64,000 nt of DNA from Polyodon spathula (lineage: Eukaryota > Chordata > Actinopteri > Acipenseriformes > Polyodontidae), in NCBI RefSeq assembly GCF_017654505.1, contig NC_054555.1, positions 248,001 through 312,000 of the forward strand. The letters run 5' to 3'. Below, in pieces: positions 51,101 through 61,340 of this stretch. The notes under the pieces are model-generated. The model was given only the letters and a program-made list of their open reading frames with translations, searched no databases and was not told where the DNA came from. Position numbers and translations under genes: made by a program. How positions within the stretch are numbered: position 1 is the first letter of the stretch; every line of letters begins with the position of its first letter.

Positions 51101-54100
51101 ATAGACGGGTGTTTTATTGTAAAGTAAGTAGAGCTAGTTAATGTAACAATGTTAAAATATATCCTGACCACTAGAGAAAGCTACCACGCTGTACAGCCTA
51201 TTGTATAAACTCAATCTGTGGAGAATGGTAGAGATATCAGTGTGTGATTGTGAGCGCGTGAGAGAGTCAGTCGACACAGGCAGTAGGTAAAGGACATACA
51301 CACTTTTTAAATCTTCTCTTTTTTTTTTTTTAAAGCTATTGCCACATCTGTGACAGTTGGTGAGGTTATTATTTTTTACATAAAAACGAAAAGAAATTGA
51401 AAAAACAAGGTGCAGTTTTTTTCAAGACGGCGGTTGCTTTTGTATTACGAGGGGTCATTTTTGTGGATAATCCTGGGATTTAAACAATCAGGTTTTGGAT
51501 ACTCAAGTGCCAGCTGTTTCATTATTAGTGTCATTTTCTAAAAAGCTGATCACCAAATGGCGAGACTCAGCATACCACAGGCAGGGTGAACAAGACTTCA
51601 GTTAGTGTAAGATTATTTTATTATCTTCGTATCCCTGCACAATATATTTAGATTTGCAAACCTATGAGAGTGGAGGATTTTCACATCAATTCCTTGTCTC
51701 TTCTTACTCTTGTCTGTCAGGATTGAGTGCAGTTTTGCCTATTCTGAGTTACTGTCAGGGGGCATGAGATAGGCAGAGACAGAATTCCACCTAATCTCAC
51801 AGCACCGGAGAAAACTTATCATGGAAAATGAAAACAAAAGGAGTCATGCCATCCTGTCTTCCATTCTCACACTATATTACCTGCTTGTTATCTGCTTAAT
51901 AATAACACATTTGCGCGAGCTACACATGTAGAAATTAATTAAACTACTGCGTAACCACATATGGAACAGAAATCTCTGCGCTGCAGCACGGTCGCGAATA
52001 TCAACACAATCTGAGCAGATTCAACATTCAATTATTGCCTCTGAAGAGCCAGACGCTCCCCTGCGAGCCAAGGAGCTGATAATGAGCTGAGCTCAGAGAT
52101 CTCCCGAATGAGAAGATTCAAAACCAGAGCCGCAATCTTCAGCCATCTCTGCAGGAGACGGGGTTTTCATTAAATCAAGCCAGGCCTGATGGAGAGATCA
52201 AAAACATGGAAATAGACTAACAACGTGTTCAAATGTGGGAGTGCAAAACAGGGTCGCTTTCTTCTCGGTTTGACACATTTTAAAAACTTTTCCTGCAAAT
52301 AATAAAGCTATCCGCTAGAAAAAATATTAAATCTGCCTCCAGTGGATTGTGTTGATAAGCCTGCAGCAATTCCCAGTACTAGCCTCTGTGGACTGTAATT
52401 AACCATCAACACCAGATTCGTGTGAAATCTGCACCACCCCCAGAAGGGCACGCAGTACAGCAGGCAGATTCACCGCCTACGGGACCAGTCAATGAAGGAC
52501 TGGATGCTGCCCAGGCTACTGTCGGGGCTGCATGGAGGAGATGGGAAAGTTTATAGTCCAGAAAGCACATCAAGGAGAAAAATAAACAAAGGCAGGAATT
52601 CCATACTTTTGATAAGATGCTGAGCCGCACTGAGCTCAAACTAGAGGCAGAGCCAGGTGCTGTGTCTAATAGCTTCTTAGAAATCACTTTTAAAAAGGCC
52701 ACTCTGTCACTTTAGAACAAAAAACACCATGAGGCACCAAGCCCTGGCAAGCACCTAGACCCGGGAAGCACCGAGCCCTGGCAAGCACCCAGACTGGCAC
52801 CCAGAGATGGAAAGAACGTACCTAAGGAATAATGCTATGGACATTTTACCAAACCAATTTAACCCACAGAAATCAGAGTAACATCTTTAAATATGTCTGT
52901 ATATTCAAGATCATTGGTGGCCATTCAGCTATCCAGAGACCAACTCTATACAAAAGACGTCAGGTTTCAACCCGATTAGAACATTCTCGTCTGGTGACGG
53001 GTCAGACGTACTGTTACAAGATCCTTTGCTTCCGAGACTAAAGCACTCTGCAGCACAGACCCAGGGACAGCTCCTAGCCCTCCTCTTATTAGAATAGCTA
53101 ATATAAAACAGACTGGACTGCCCTGCTCCACTATTCATAGGCTCAGCTTGTGGAAGTGCAGAAGTTGAAATACTGAAATACTATCAGTGTAGCAGGTTTG
53201 AAAAGTGAAGAGTCTGCAGAGGGAGGTTAAAGGCTCAAGAGAAGAGCAAAGCCAGATATACAGAGCATGATGACACTGGCTCACCTGCTCCTCAGTATCG
53301 GATCTATAGAATGGAGGAAGTAACCAATGGGATCAAAGTCTCACATGAGAGCGCTATTTAGACAACCTTGCTCGACAGAAGCCAGGATAACACAGTGAAG
53401 ACAATGCCAACTGCAGTATTAACCCAGTGATGCCCGAGCACATTTGAAATGAGAAAAGACGCTTTATTTATTCATGGAATTATGGAACACTGTGGTATCC
53501 TGCAACAAGAAGGGAACGTTCTAGAACAGAAAACTGGCATCCTGCAACAAGAAGGGAACGTTCTAGAACAGAACACTGGCATCCTGCAACAAGAAGGGAA
53601 CGTTCCAGAACAGAACAGAACACTGTCAATCAGTTGAAAACTAGACGACACATACAATATAAATATCAAGGGCTCCTGACTTCATTATCAAATCATGACT
53701 TGCAACAGCAGAGACAGCAAACAGTAAATTATTGAGCGGCATCAATGTGAAGAACAAGACAAGCAGAAGAGCAGAAGGAGTTCGAAGAGCTACAAACTCA
53801 GAGAAAGAAAGGAAGTTTAACAGCACAGTCCATCTAGAGTAAAAAAAAATATTATATTTCAGGCAGTGTGCAAATGCATCAGAACACCAAGACATGCCAT
53901 TTATATCCTTTTATACCTACCTGAATGAATTTGAGAATTTGAAATTTCGCTCAGTAAATCAGTAATATAGAAACACTAGTTGTGTGAAAATGTTAGACCA
54001 CTTTGTGCTTTAATTAATATCTTAAAAACAACTTCTAAAAAGTCTCCTGAACTTTACCAGTGTGGCTGCATGTTCCTTTTCTCTTACTGTTTTAAGTGAA

Positions 54101-57100
54101 TCGCATGTGTGGCCGAATCTCTCATTTGCCCATGTGATGAGCAGGTCCTGTAGCGTTCTCTCCCCGTGTGATGAGCTGTTCCTGTAGCGTTCTCTCCCCG
54201 TGTGATGAGCTGTTCCTGTAGCGTTCTCTCCCCGTGTGATGAGCTGTTCCTGTAGCGTTCTCTCCCCGTGTGATGAGCTGTTCCTGTAGCGTTCTCTCCC
54301 CGTGTGATGAGCTGTTCCTGTAGCGTTCTCTCCCCGTGTGATGAGCTGTTCCTGTAGCGTTCTCTCCCCGTGTGATGAGCTGTTCCTGTAGCGTTCTCTC
54401 CCCGTGTGATGAGCTGTTCCTGTAGCGTTCTCTCCCCGTGTGATGAGCTGTTCCTGTAGCGTTCTCTCCCCGTGTGATGAGCTGTTCCTGTAGCGTTCTC
54501 TCCCCGTGTGATGAGCTGTTCCTGTAGCGTTCTCTCCCCGTGTGATGAGCTGTTCCTGTAGCGTTCTCTCCCCGTGTGATGAGCTGTTCCTGTAGCGTTC
54601 TCTCCCCGTGTGATGAGCTGTTCCTGTAGCGTTCTCTCCCCGTGTGATGAGCTGTTCCTGTAGCGTTCTCTCCCCGTGTGATGAGCTGTTCCTGTAGCGT
54701 TCTCTCCCCGTGTGATGAGCTGTTCCTGTAGCGTTCTCTCCCCGTGTGATGAGCTGTTCCTGTAGCGTTCTCTCCCCGTGTGATGAGCTGTTCCTGTAGC
54801 GTTCTCTCCCCGTGTGATGAGCTGTTCCTGTAGCGTTCTCTCCCCGTGTGATGAGCTGTTCCTGTAGCGTTCTCTCCCCGTGTGATGAGCTGTTCCTGTA
54901 GCGTTCTCTCCCCGTGTGATGAGCTGTTCCTGTAGCGTTCTCTCCCCGTGTGATGAGCTGTTCCTGTAGCGTTCTCTCCCCGTGTGATGAGCTGTTCCTG
55001 TAGCGTTCTCTCCCCGTGTGATGAGCTGTTCCTGTAGCGTTCTCTCCCCGTGTGATGAGCTGTTCCTGTAGCGTTCTCTCCCCGTGTGATGAGCTGTTCC
55101 TGTAGCGTTCTCTCCCCGTGTGATGAGCTGTTCCTGTAGCGTTCTCTCCCCGTGTGATGAGCTGTTCCTGTAGCGTTCTCTCCCCGTGTGATGAGCTGTT
55201 CCTGTAGCGTTCTCTCCCCGTGTGATGAGCTGTTCCTGTAGCGTTCTCTCCCCGTGTGATGAGCTGTTCCTGTAGCGTTCTCTCCCCGTGTGATGAGCTG
55301 TTCCTGTAGCGTTCTCTCCCCGTGTGATGAGCTGTTCCTGTAGCGTTCTCTCCCCGTGTGATGAGCTGTTCCTGTAGCGTTCTCTCCCCGTGTGATGAGC
55401 TGTTCCTGTAGCGTTCTCTCCCCGTGTGATGAGCTGTTCCTGTAGCGTTCTCTCCCCGTGTGATGAGCTGTTCCTGTAGCGTTCTCTCCCCGTGTGATGA
55501 GCTGTTCCTGTAGCGTTCTCTCCCCGTGTGATGAGCTGTTCCTGTAGCGTTCTCTCCCCGTGTGATGAGCTGTTCCTGTAGCGTTCTCTCCCCGTGTGAT
55601 GAGCTGTTCCTGTAGCGTTCTCTCCCCGTGTGATGAGCTGTTCCTGTAGCGTTCTCTCCCCGTGTGATGAGCTGTTCCTGTAGCGTTCTCTCCCCGTGTG
55701 ATGAGCTGTTCCTGTAGCGTTCTCTCCCCGTGTGATGAGCTGTTCCTGTAGCGTTCTCTCCCCGTGTGATGAGCTGTTCCTGTAGCGTTCTCTCCCCGTG
55801 TGATGAGCTGTTCCTGTAGCGTTCTCTCCCAGTGTGATGAGCTGTTCCTGTAGCGTTCTCTCCCTGTGTGATGAGCTGTTCCTGTAGCGTTCTCTCCCCG
55901 TGTGATGAGCTGTTCCTGTAGCGTTCTCTCCCCGTGTGATGAGCTGTTCCTGTAGCGTTCTCTCCCCGTGTGATGAGCTGTTCCTGTAGCGTTCTCTCCC
56001 CGTGTGATGAGCTGTTCCTGTAGCGTTCTCTCCCCGTGTGATGAGCTGTTCCTGTAGCGTTCTCTCCCCGTGTGATGAGCTGGTCCTGTAGCGTTCTCTC
56101 CCCGTGTGATGAGCTGTTCCTGTAGCGTTCTCTCCCTGTGTGATGAGCTGTTCCTGTAGCGTTCTCTCCCAGTGTGATGAGCTGGTCCTGTAGCGTTCTC
56201 TCCCTATGTAATGAGCAGGTCCTGTAGCGTTTCAGGTAACAGATTTCTCCTCCCGTTCATGTGCACATGAAGCATGTGATTGCTGTGCAAAACAAACACA
56301 CCTGTTTGTTTTACAGCAGCCTGGCCCCAGGATCCTGTTCTTTCTTCTTTGTTTGATCTGAAGTCAGACCTGCAGGCTACTGGCCTGGGTGCTAATCGTG
56401 AGGATTTGCTGCCTGAGGATTCAGAGCTGAATGAAGGGAGGCTGGCTGGCAAGTACGGCAGTCCAAGCCTAGAAGGGGCTGCTTGATTTAATCGATTACA
56501 TCACGCACACACACACACACACACACACCAAAATACCATTAACTGATACTTTCACCTTTCTTATAGCATTTTACCTTCACTTCAACATGAAAACACACTC
56601 AATTGATTTGCAAGCTCCTAAATAAACTTCCTGCTAATAAACAAGAAACATGTTTTCCTATGATTAAGGTAGTTCAAATGTAATTAAATGTTTATTTTTT
56701 GGCATCATTGATATTTCAGAATGACTTCAACACAACCATCTTTTTCTTTTAAAACAACAGAAGTGATTGAGCTACTCTGACACACTCCTCCTCACACAGC
56801 ACCTAAATAATACTCCAATCACTGCAGTACATGTCTACCACGTGACTGGGGAGGACAAGCAAGTTCGTTCCCAACGCTTTCACTGCCTAGGTTACAGAGG
56901 CAGTGTTAACAGGGTGATCGACACATGCATGGCAACATGAAACACTAACATGCATTGATCAAAAAGACACAGAGCACACGCAAACACATCCTTCATCAGT
57001 GGACCACCCCATGTTAAGAGACCATTATTTTATTAATACAAAAGAAATTAAGTAGATTCTCATTAGCAACAAAGGTTATGACTCTTCAGAGACAGACCTT

Positions 57101-58955
57101 CTGTATATTAACGTTATATAAAAACTACATCAAATCAATATAATTGAACCCAGAAACAAAGCAAACAATGCTCCACAGAAGCCATGAGAAGGATAACAGG
57201 ATCAAAGTGGCTTCTGTAGTACATGTGATTCGGGACAGGCAGTCTTAAACAAAGCAGCACTCTTCACTAAAGATAAAAATCAATTCACCGTAAAAAATAT
57301 TGTCTGCACTACATCTCAATATCGACCGACTCGCATAGATAAAATCTCAAATGCCATTAACAGCTCTCTCCTCTGACCAGAGTGTTAATAGACACTATAA
57401 CTGAATTAAAAGCTCAAACCTAATCATTTCACTCCATACGATTGAAGGATCTGCTTCTAAAGCGCCTAGGAACGCGTTGTAAACGGCTTTGACGTTGATT
57501 ACACAGAGGACGTGTCACAGAACACCACGGCCTGCGCTACTTATGTCACGAGCGGACGCAGCAATAACAAACGATGCAAGTAAAAAAGATGGGAGACTTC
57601 CATCTTTAAAATATCTGGGATTCTGGGAACAGAGCTTTGCAAGCAGTTCAATGAGAAGAAGCAGTGTGCTTTAGCAATGCAAGTCCTATCGCTGCCATGT
57701 GTCACAATGCAATAACGATTATCAGCTCACTAACTGTTCACGAGAAGTGTTGGAGATGTAGTCACATGACTGGTCGAATAAGGGATGCAGGTCTGCCTCT
57801 CACCTTTGTCGCTGAAGTCGTCCACTAGTATGATCTCAGCGAGGAGCTGCGGGGGAGAGCGGTGCAGCACACTGTGCACTGTGCGCAGCAGGGACGACCA
57901 GCCCTCGTTGTGAAACGGGATTATGATGCTTGTATTGGGCAGCTTTTCCAAGTACAGCTTCGTTCTGCAGCTGCAACAATATATAGTAAGTATGAATTGA
58001 ACTGCAGGGATGGAAATAAAACTCCTATTGCACAGCACTCTCACCCATTCCAGGTTTTACTACAAGCTTGATTAGCCCCAGTGTGTGAAGTTAACAAGGT
58101 CAGGGGTGTCTTATTAAACACAAAGTAAAACCAGCAGTGGATCAAATCGCTATGCAATTGGAGTTTTATTACAATCCCTGAACTACTTCTTCATAGTACC
58201 AACCCCCCCCCTCCATGCATTACTGAAGCAAAGCCTGACTACAGACAATCAATATCTCGACAGACAACAGGGCCAGCACCTACATCACAGCTCTCAAACC
58301 ATTATCTGAAAGATTCTGTTAGAGCCGCTGGAATGCTGTCAAGAAGAAAAAGAAAAGTGATCTGGTGAAATACTGTCGATGGACTCTTTGGCATTCCCCT
58401 CATTCGGGATTTCATTCACTAAAAGCTCTAGCTTACACCTGGAATAATTCTCTATCTCTTTACACCCTTGGAAAAGGATTAGCACGGTATTTTTGCCCCA
58501 TGCTTTTACTATGTATTTACCATGTCTATTAATATGCTTCACCTTACCACACTATTCTTTAAAATTCTTACCTGTGCATCAGGACATGTCTCCAACTCAG
58601 ACTTACTTTGGGTGTCTGATGTCCGGTATGGAGCGGTTCACGGAGATCCGGTCGCTCACGTAGATATTGAATCCATTCTCCCTGTAGGCCTGGTCCTCTC
58701 GATCTGCATCAGTCAAGGGGAAAGGCTTTCCTTGCTCTCCATCTCCTACAATGCAAACACAACCCACCTACTGTTACACACTTTGTACTTGAGCAGCACT
58801 GGCTTCTTCATATTATACAACAGCAAATGAAAAACTCCCGCCAGGCTACCTGAGCGAGCTGCGTCTCTCCTGATGGCTTCCTGATCATGCCAGTCCCTCC
58901 TTTGATCCCCATCCAAGCCCAGTCTCACCTCCTTCTTTGGTCTGACGTGGAGTCC
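37226..58955 (-). CDS. GALNT10: GALNT10, polypeptide N-acetylgalactosaminyltransferase 10 (exons 2-12, 561 aa; 5' exon outside)
   Basis: A Golgi type II membrane enzyme that transfers GalNAc from UDP-GalNAc to Ser/Thr, preferring already glycosylated peptides, in mucin-type O-glycosylation. Minus-strand exons: 58955-58850, 58745-58607, 57970-57804, 48917-48732, 48360-48177, 43592-43475, 43032-42925, 40743-40495, 38210-38094, 37730-37581, 37387-37226. All have GT-AG ends and compatible phases, giving one unbroken frame. Features in the 561-aa fragment: GT-A domain from about residue 93 ([19 protein letters not shown]), metal-binding DSH at 185-187, Gal/GalNAc-T motif EIWGGEQYE at 288-296, VGH with the third metal ligand at 316-318, and a ricin-type lectin domain at about 420-555 with QQW and QHW motifs. 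The cytoplasmic tail, membrane anchor and part of the stem are missing because exon 1 lies past 64000. Compared with the human protein as I recall it, the catalytic-lectin linker is about 9 residues longer. Confidence 0.95.
37581..37730 (-). CDS. GALNT10: GALNT10 exon 11
   Basis: Encodes [20 protein letters not shown] to NQQWRYRK, with [14 protein letters not shown] forming the middle lectin repeat. Donor AAG/GTAGGA. Confidence 0.95.
38094..38210 (-). CDS. GALNT10: GALNT10 exon 10 (lectin domain start)
   Basis: Encodes [20 protein letters not shown] to WNHAQ, the first repeat of the ricin-type lectin domain. Acceptor CCTGTCCAG, donor CAG/GTAATC. Confidence 0.94.
38561..38618. repeat. (CA)n/(CG)-rich alternating purine-pyrimidine tract
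   Basis: ACACACAC runs are broken by GCATGCGTGCACGCGC. Strict purine-pyrimidine alternation makes it prone to Z-DNA. It sits about 90 bases from the 39-bp array. Confidence 0.85.
38710..40384. repeat. 39-bp minisatellite in GALNT10 intron 9, about 42 copies
   Basis: The unit reads CGTTTCCCATGCTCCTCTG, then TTCTGCACTGTGTGTGAATG. Copies are regular up to about 39760 and scrambled from there to 40384. Because 39 is divisible by 3, five frames on two strands stay open for hundreds of codons; none resembles a protein. Confidence 0.95.
40495..40743 (-). CDS. GALNT10: GALNT10 exon 9 and catalytic-lectin linker
   Basis: Encodes [19 protein letters not shown] to [19 protein letters not shown]. The family text is clear to PPAAA; the last 12 residues replace the WGE I expect. 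The donor GAG/GTCAGT is the only one I find that keeps phase with exon 10, but that 3' edge is the least certain boundary. Confidence 0.88.
41427..42704. repeat. 34-bp minisatellite in GALNT10 intron 8, about 37 copies
   Basis: The unit reads TTCAATCTCAACTCTGCAC, then AGCTTCGTCTAGGAG. The edges carry CTGCCCAG, the centre mostly CTGCACAG. Confidence 0.95.
42925..43032 (-). CDS. GALNT10: GALNT10 exon 8
   Basis: Encodes [20 protein letters not shown] to VSLAR, with the third metal ligand His in VGHIYRK. Exactly 36 codons, phase 0 on both sides. Confidence 0.95.
43475..43592 (-). CDS. GALNT10: GALNT10 exon 7 (Gal/GalNAc-T motif)
   Basis: Encodes [20 protein letters not shown], then the [13 protein letters not shown] motif. 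The acceptor GTTTTCACAG is the exon-side end of a 42-bp tandem array that occupies most of the upstream intron. Donor AAG/GTAGGT. Confidence 0.95.
43594..46484 (-). repeat. 42-bp minisatellite abutting the exon-7 acceptor, about 68 copies
   Basis: The plus-strand unit reads GAGAGACCCAGTGAAAACAC, then ACAGAGAGGAGAGCTCTTTA, then CC/CT. It is uniform to about 45420, then increasingly rearranged to 46484. The exon-proximal end merges into the acceptor of exon 7 (plus CCTGTGAAAAC). Very long frames are open on both strands because of the unit length. Confidence 0.95.
46485..47765. repeat. 55-bp minisatellite in two blocks, GALNT10 intron 6
   Basis: The unit reads ACACAATGCTGTCTCTCCC, AGGTCTGTTTGCACTGTGC, CATTAGAGCAGTCATTA. 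The blocks are 46485-46782 (degenerate) and 46994-47765 (regular), separated by about 210 bases of unique sequence. Together with the 42-bp array it fills about 90% of the intron. Unrelated to the 55-bp unit at 10356. Confidence 0.95.
48090..48138. repeat. (AAT)n(AAC)n microsatellite
   Basis: AAT units switch to AAC units about 40 bases from the exon-6 donor. Confidence 0.9.
48177..48360 (-). CDS. GALNT10: GALNT10 exon 6
   Basis: Encodes [20 protein letters not shown] to NSDPSEPFE, within the catalytic domain. Acceptor TTGACTGCAG, donor GA/GTGAGT. Confidence 0.95.
48732..48917 (-). CDS. GALNT10: GALNT10 exon 5 (DXH motif)
   Basis: Encodes [11 protein letters not shown] to NVNWLPPLL, including KREGLIRTR and the metal-binding [10 protein letters not shown]. 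The residues just before read VAIGGVITF where the family usually has ATGDV. Donor CTTG/GTACGC. Confidence 0.95.
48918..53480. other. GALNT10 intron 4, right half
   Basis: No exon recognised in this large intron segment. It holds a possible solo LTR (49700-50290) and otherwise unremarkable sequence. Confidence 0.45.
49700..50290 (+). mobile_element. Possible solo LTR-like segment
   Basis: A promoter-like stretch (GAAGGGTATTTAATG near 50142) precedes ACCTGGGACCAGACTCC, a TTCAATAAACC polyadenylation context and a TCTTGAATCTACTTACTCA end. This order resembles a retroviral-type LTR. I could not fix the ends or a target-site duplication, and there is no internal coding region. Weak call. Confidence 0.28.
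53483..53630 (+). repeat. 42-bp tandem, 3 copies, each with a heat-shock-element-like trimer
   Basis: The unit reads ATCCTGCAACAAGAAGG, then GAACGTTCTAGAACAGAA. Each copy has GAA-2-TTC-2-GAA, at 53514-53526, 53556-53568 and 53598-53610. Confidence 0.9.
53932..54116 (+). repeat. Interspersed repeat, copy 2 (first copy at 14143-14336)
   Basis: Homologous to 14143-14336 over about 185 bases at an estimated 70-75% identity. Like copy 1 it lies directly beside a large minisatellite. Confidence 0.65.
54132..56228. repeat. 34-bp minisatellite in GALNT10 intron 4, about 61 copies
   Basis: The unit reads TGATGAGCTGTTCCTGTAGC, then GTTCTCTCCCCGTG. It is almost perfectly uniform; the few variants (CAGTG, CTGTG, GGTCC) are at the ends, chiefly after 55820. 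Confidence 0.96.
56229..57803. other. GALNT10 intron 4, left-over unique sequence
   Basis: A short (AC)n tract lies at 56505-56529; nothing else recognised up to exon 4. Confidence 0.5.
57804..57970 (-). CDS. GALNT10: GALNT10 exon 4
   Basis: Encodes [20 protein letters not shown] to LVDDFSDK, the start of the GT-A fold with the LVDD nucleotide-sugar site. Of two nearby AGs, TTGTTGCAG/C keeps the frame and restores the family Asn-Cys. Confidence 0.95.
58003..58180. mobile_element. MITE or foldback element with about 50-bp inverted ends
   Basis: The left arm (GCAGGGATGGAAATAAAACT onward, to GGTTTTAC) is mirrored by the right arm, whose reverse complement reads AGGGATTGTAATAAAACTCC to GGTTTTAC. 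TGAACT flanks it on both sides (57998-58003 and 58179-58184), a plausible target duplication. No coding capacity. Related fragments lie at 26700-26835, 31190-31262 and perhaps 38050-38095. Confidence 0.6.
58607..58745 (-). CDS. GALNT10: GALNT10 exon 3
   Basis: Encodes GDGEQGKPF, then [20 protein letters not shown] and IPDIRHP, the conserved entry into the catalytic domain. Donor AAA/GTAAGT. Confidence 0.95.
58850..58955 (-). CDS. GALNT10: GALNT10 exon 2
   Basis: Stem region: [10 protein letters not shown] to [14 protein letters not shown] plus one base. Acceptor TTTTGAAG, donor G/GTAGCC. The intron to exon 3 is only 104 bases. The WHD-EAIRRDA block is the family anchor. Confidence 0.88.
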
Positions 58956-58989
58956 CTTCAAAAGAGTTAGACAACATCAATGAATAAGA

Positions 58990-59155
58990 CTGTCATCACC
59001 ACCATCGTCATCATCATTACCACAGTCATCCTCCTCATCATCGCCACCATCATCATCACCACTACCACCATCGCCACCATCGTCACCATAGTCATCACCA
59101 TCATCACCACCATCGTCATCATCACCACTACCACCATCATCACTTTTTATATCAC
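58990..59155. repeat. (ATC/ACC)n trinucleotide repeat
   Basis: Imperfect CATCAC/CATCGT trinucleotides in GALNT10 intron 1. Open frames give Thr/Ile on plus and Asp/Gly on minus, which are not genes. Confidence 0.9.
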
Positions 59156-59340
59156 TACAGCCATGGAACATCCAGGCCAGCCGAGGAAGCAGAAAGGAAA
59201 ACAAGGGACCGGGAGGAGGCCACAGAGTCAAGTGAGATGGCTTACCAGAGGTTGTTCTTTCTGGAAATATATTAATACAAAAAATGGACCAGCAATATGA
59301 TGATTCATTACTATACAGTACTTTGTTGCTGTCACTGTGT

Positions 59341-59465
59341 TGACTGGGTGAGCGACTCAGGGCATGGCTAGGCTGGAATATTCCATTGGAGATGACTGGG
59401 TGAGTGGCTCAGGGCATGATTAGGCTGGAATATTCCATTGGAGATGACTGGGTGGGTGGCCCGGC
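59341..59465. repeat. 52-bp tandem repeat, about 2.4 copies
   Basis: TGACTGGGTG begins at 59341, 59393 and 59445. Each unit includes GGCTGGAATATTCCATTGG, with the palindrome GGAATATTCC. Confidence 0.85.
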
Positions 59466-61340
59466 ATTCAGGTCCCTCTGGATCCAGCAAACCTGAGATG
59501 AAATCAAAAACACAATGGAACCAGGGAAATTGGATTCCTTCATTATATCAGAACAGTCCTGAATATCTTTATCTTTCGTGGCAAATGTCAGGATCACACT
59601 CATGTTCTTAAAATGTCTGTACTGGGTAAGGGACCGTTTCTCCAAGGCAGAAGGCTGAAACACCCCCCACGGCAGTCCTCGCTAAGAGGCAGTGAGATTG
59701 GGTTGTCCCTCTTCTCTTTGACTGCAATGTCACACGGCTGCGTTGCTCCAGCTCCTGTCAGCTCTGGAAACTCACAGTGAGGTGGTAGTCCATGACGGCT
59801 GAGGGTGTTCGACAAGCGACTTGGCAGAAAGCAACATGCAATAGAAAACGTGCAGCTGCACTTGGACTTCCTTTGCTGTCAGATTTTACTGCCTGTTGAT
59901 GTTAGAGAGATAATTAGGCACTTTTAATTAAATCGGTTTACTGGTAGTTATCGAATTACATTTTTATTTGCGTCCACTATACCACCACTCCAACACAACG
60001 TCTCTGTTTAACAAGCTGTTTTCTCTGTTCTGATACTGAGAACTACAATCAAACACGTTGTTTGAAAGGGTATCCCCTCTGCCTGATGCCCTCATGGCTA
60101 AGACAGGGTCCTATGGAGAGGGTAGCATTTGGTGTCTGCTGACCGTTCAGGAGTCTGGAATTCAGAAGCAACATCAAAAAGGAAACATAGGAAATGTTCG
60201 ACTTTTTTTGCTGTGTGTGCCACTGTTGGCGTCTCAGATGTTGTTATTATGGAGGGCTTCTTGCCTTCCCAGAGATCTAATCCTTCACACTTAAATTGCA
60301 ACAGAATGATTTATTTAGCAGACCCCCCCAACCCAGACTGCCAGTATCTTGGTGGAGTGGGGGGGCAGCATTCCAGCAGAGTCAGGTTTTCAACTGATAT
60401 CTTCAGTCCTGGCTTCTACATTCCCTGGTCTAACTAGAGCAGCTCTGGCACAAAGCAATCATTCGACTCATCTCAGATCTGGGCTTGAGATTGAATAACT
60501 TCTATTGTAAAAACGTTTGGGTGATAAACACCCACAAGCTGCTGGGGATAAACACCCACAATCCAGCCTGCAGAGCTTCTGGATAGAAGGCAAGCAGCTA
60601 AACGCAGTACAGCTTGAACTGTGAAGAAAAATAAATAGTCATTTACATAATGACACAGATCCATTTAGCAACAAGCTGCCGAAGTCTGCATCATCAGCAT
60701 TCAAGCTGTGTATAAACATTATAAAAACAGTGCAATTGCACGAAGGCACTCTCTCACACATCACACATTTCACAGTCTGTTAATGGCATCCTGGAACGCA
60801 TCGACATTCAAGCTTAAATAGAACTGAAAGAAATGAATAACGAAAGAAACTGTCGATGGTAGCTGCCTGAATGGTTCAGAATTCACTTTAATGTCTTCCT
60901 GAAATGGTCTATTCTTCTGCTGTCCGTTGGTAACACAATGTGGCTGATTGCACTGTAGCTGTATTTGTTATTGTGCTGAGGGAATGGCAGTGTCTGCAGT
61001 GCTGCTTCTAATAAAACATGTGAAAGTTTGATATATTTGCCAAAGAGATTCGTAGCTAGATTCATCATCATCATCAGGGTGCCATGTCCTTGACTATCGT
61101 TTTCTGCCACCTTGTCCTGCCTGGTGGAGTAGCTGACATGCTTACCCTCTCTCTCCTAGGTCCACCAGTATTTTTGCCTCTGTCTCACTAGATTAGGCAC
61201 AGTTATTTGAAAATGATTTGGCTCTTCACACGCCACACTGTCTTATTGCACTTCACTTGTGTTTACCGAAGAGATGAACAGAGACATACCGTTCACTCAC
61301 TTGGGTTCTAATAAGACAGAGATATGTTATCGTGTTTTCA
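59466..61340. other. GALNT10 intron 1, unique part
   Basis: No exon, array or element recognised with confidence. Confidence 0.4.
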
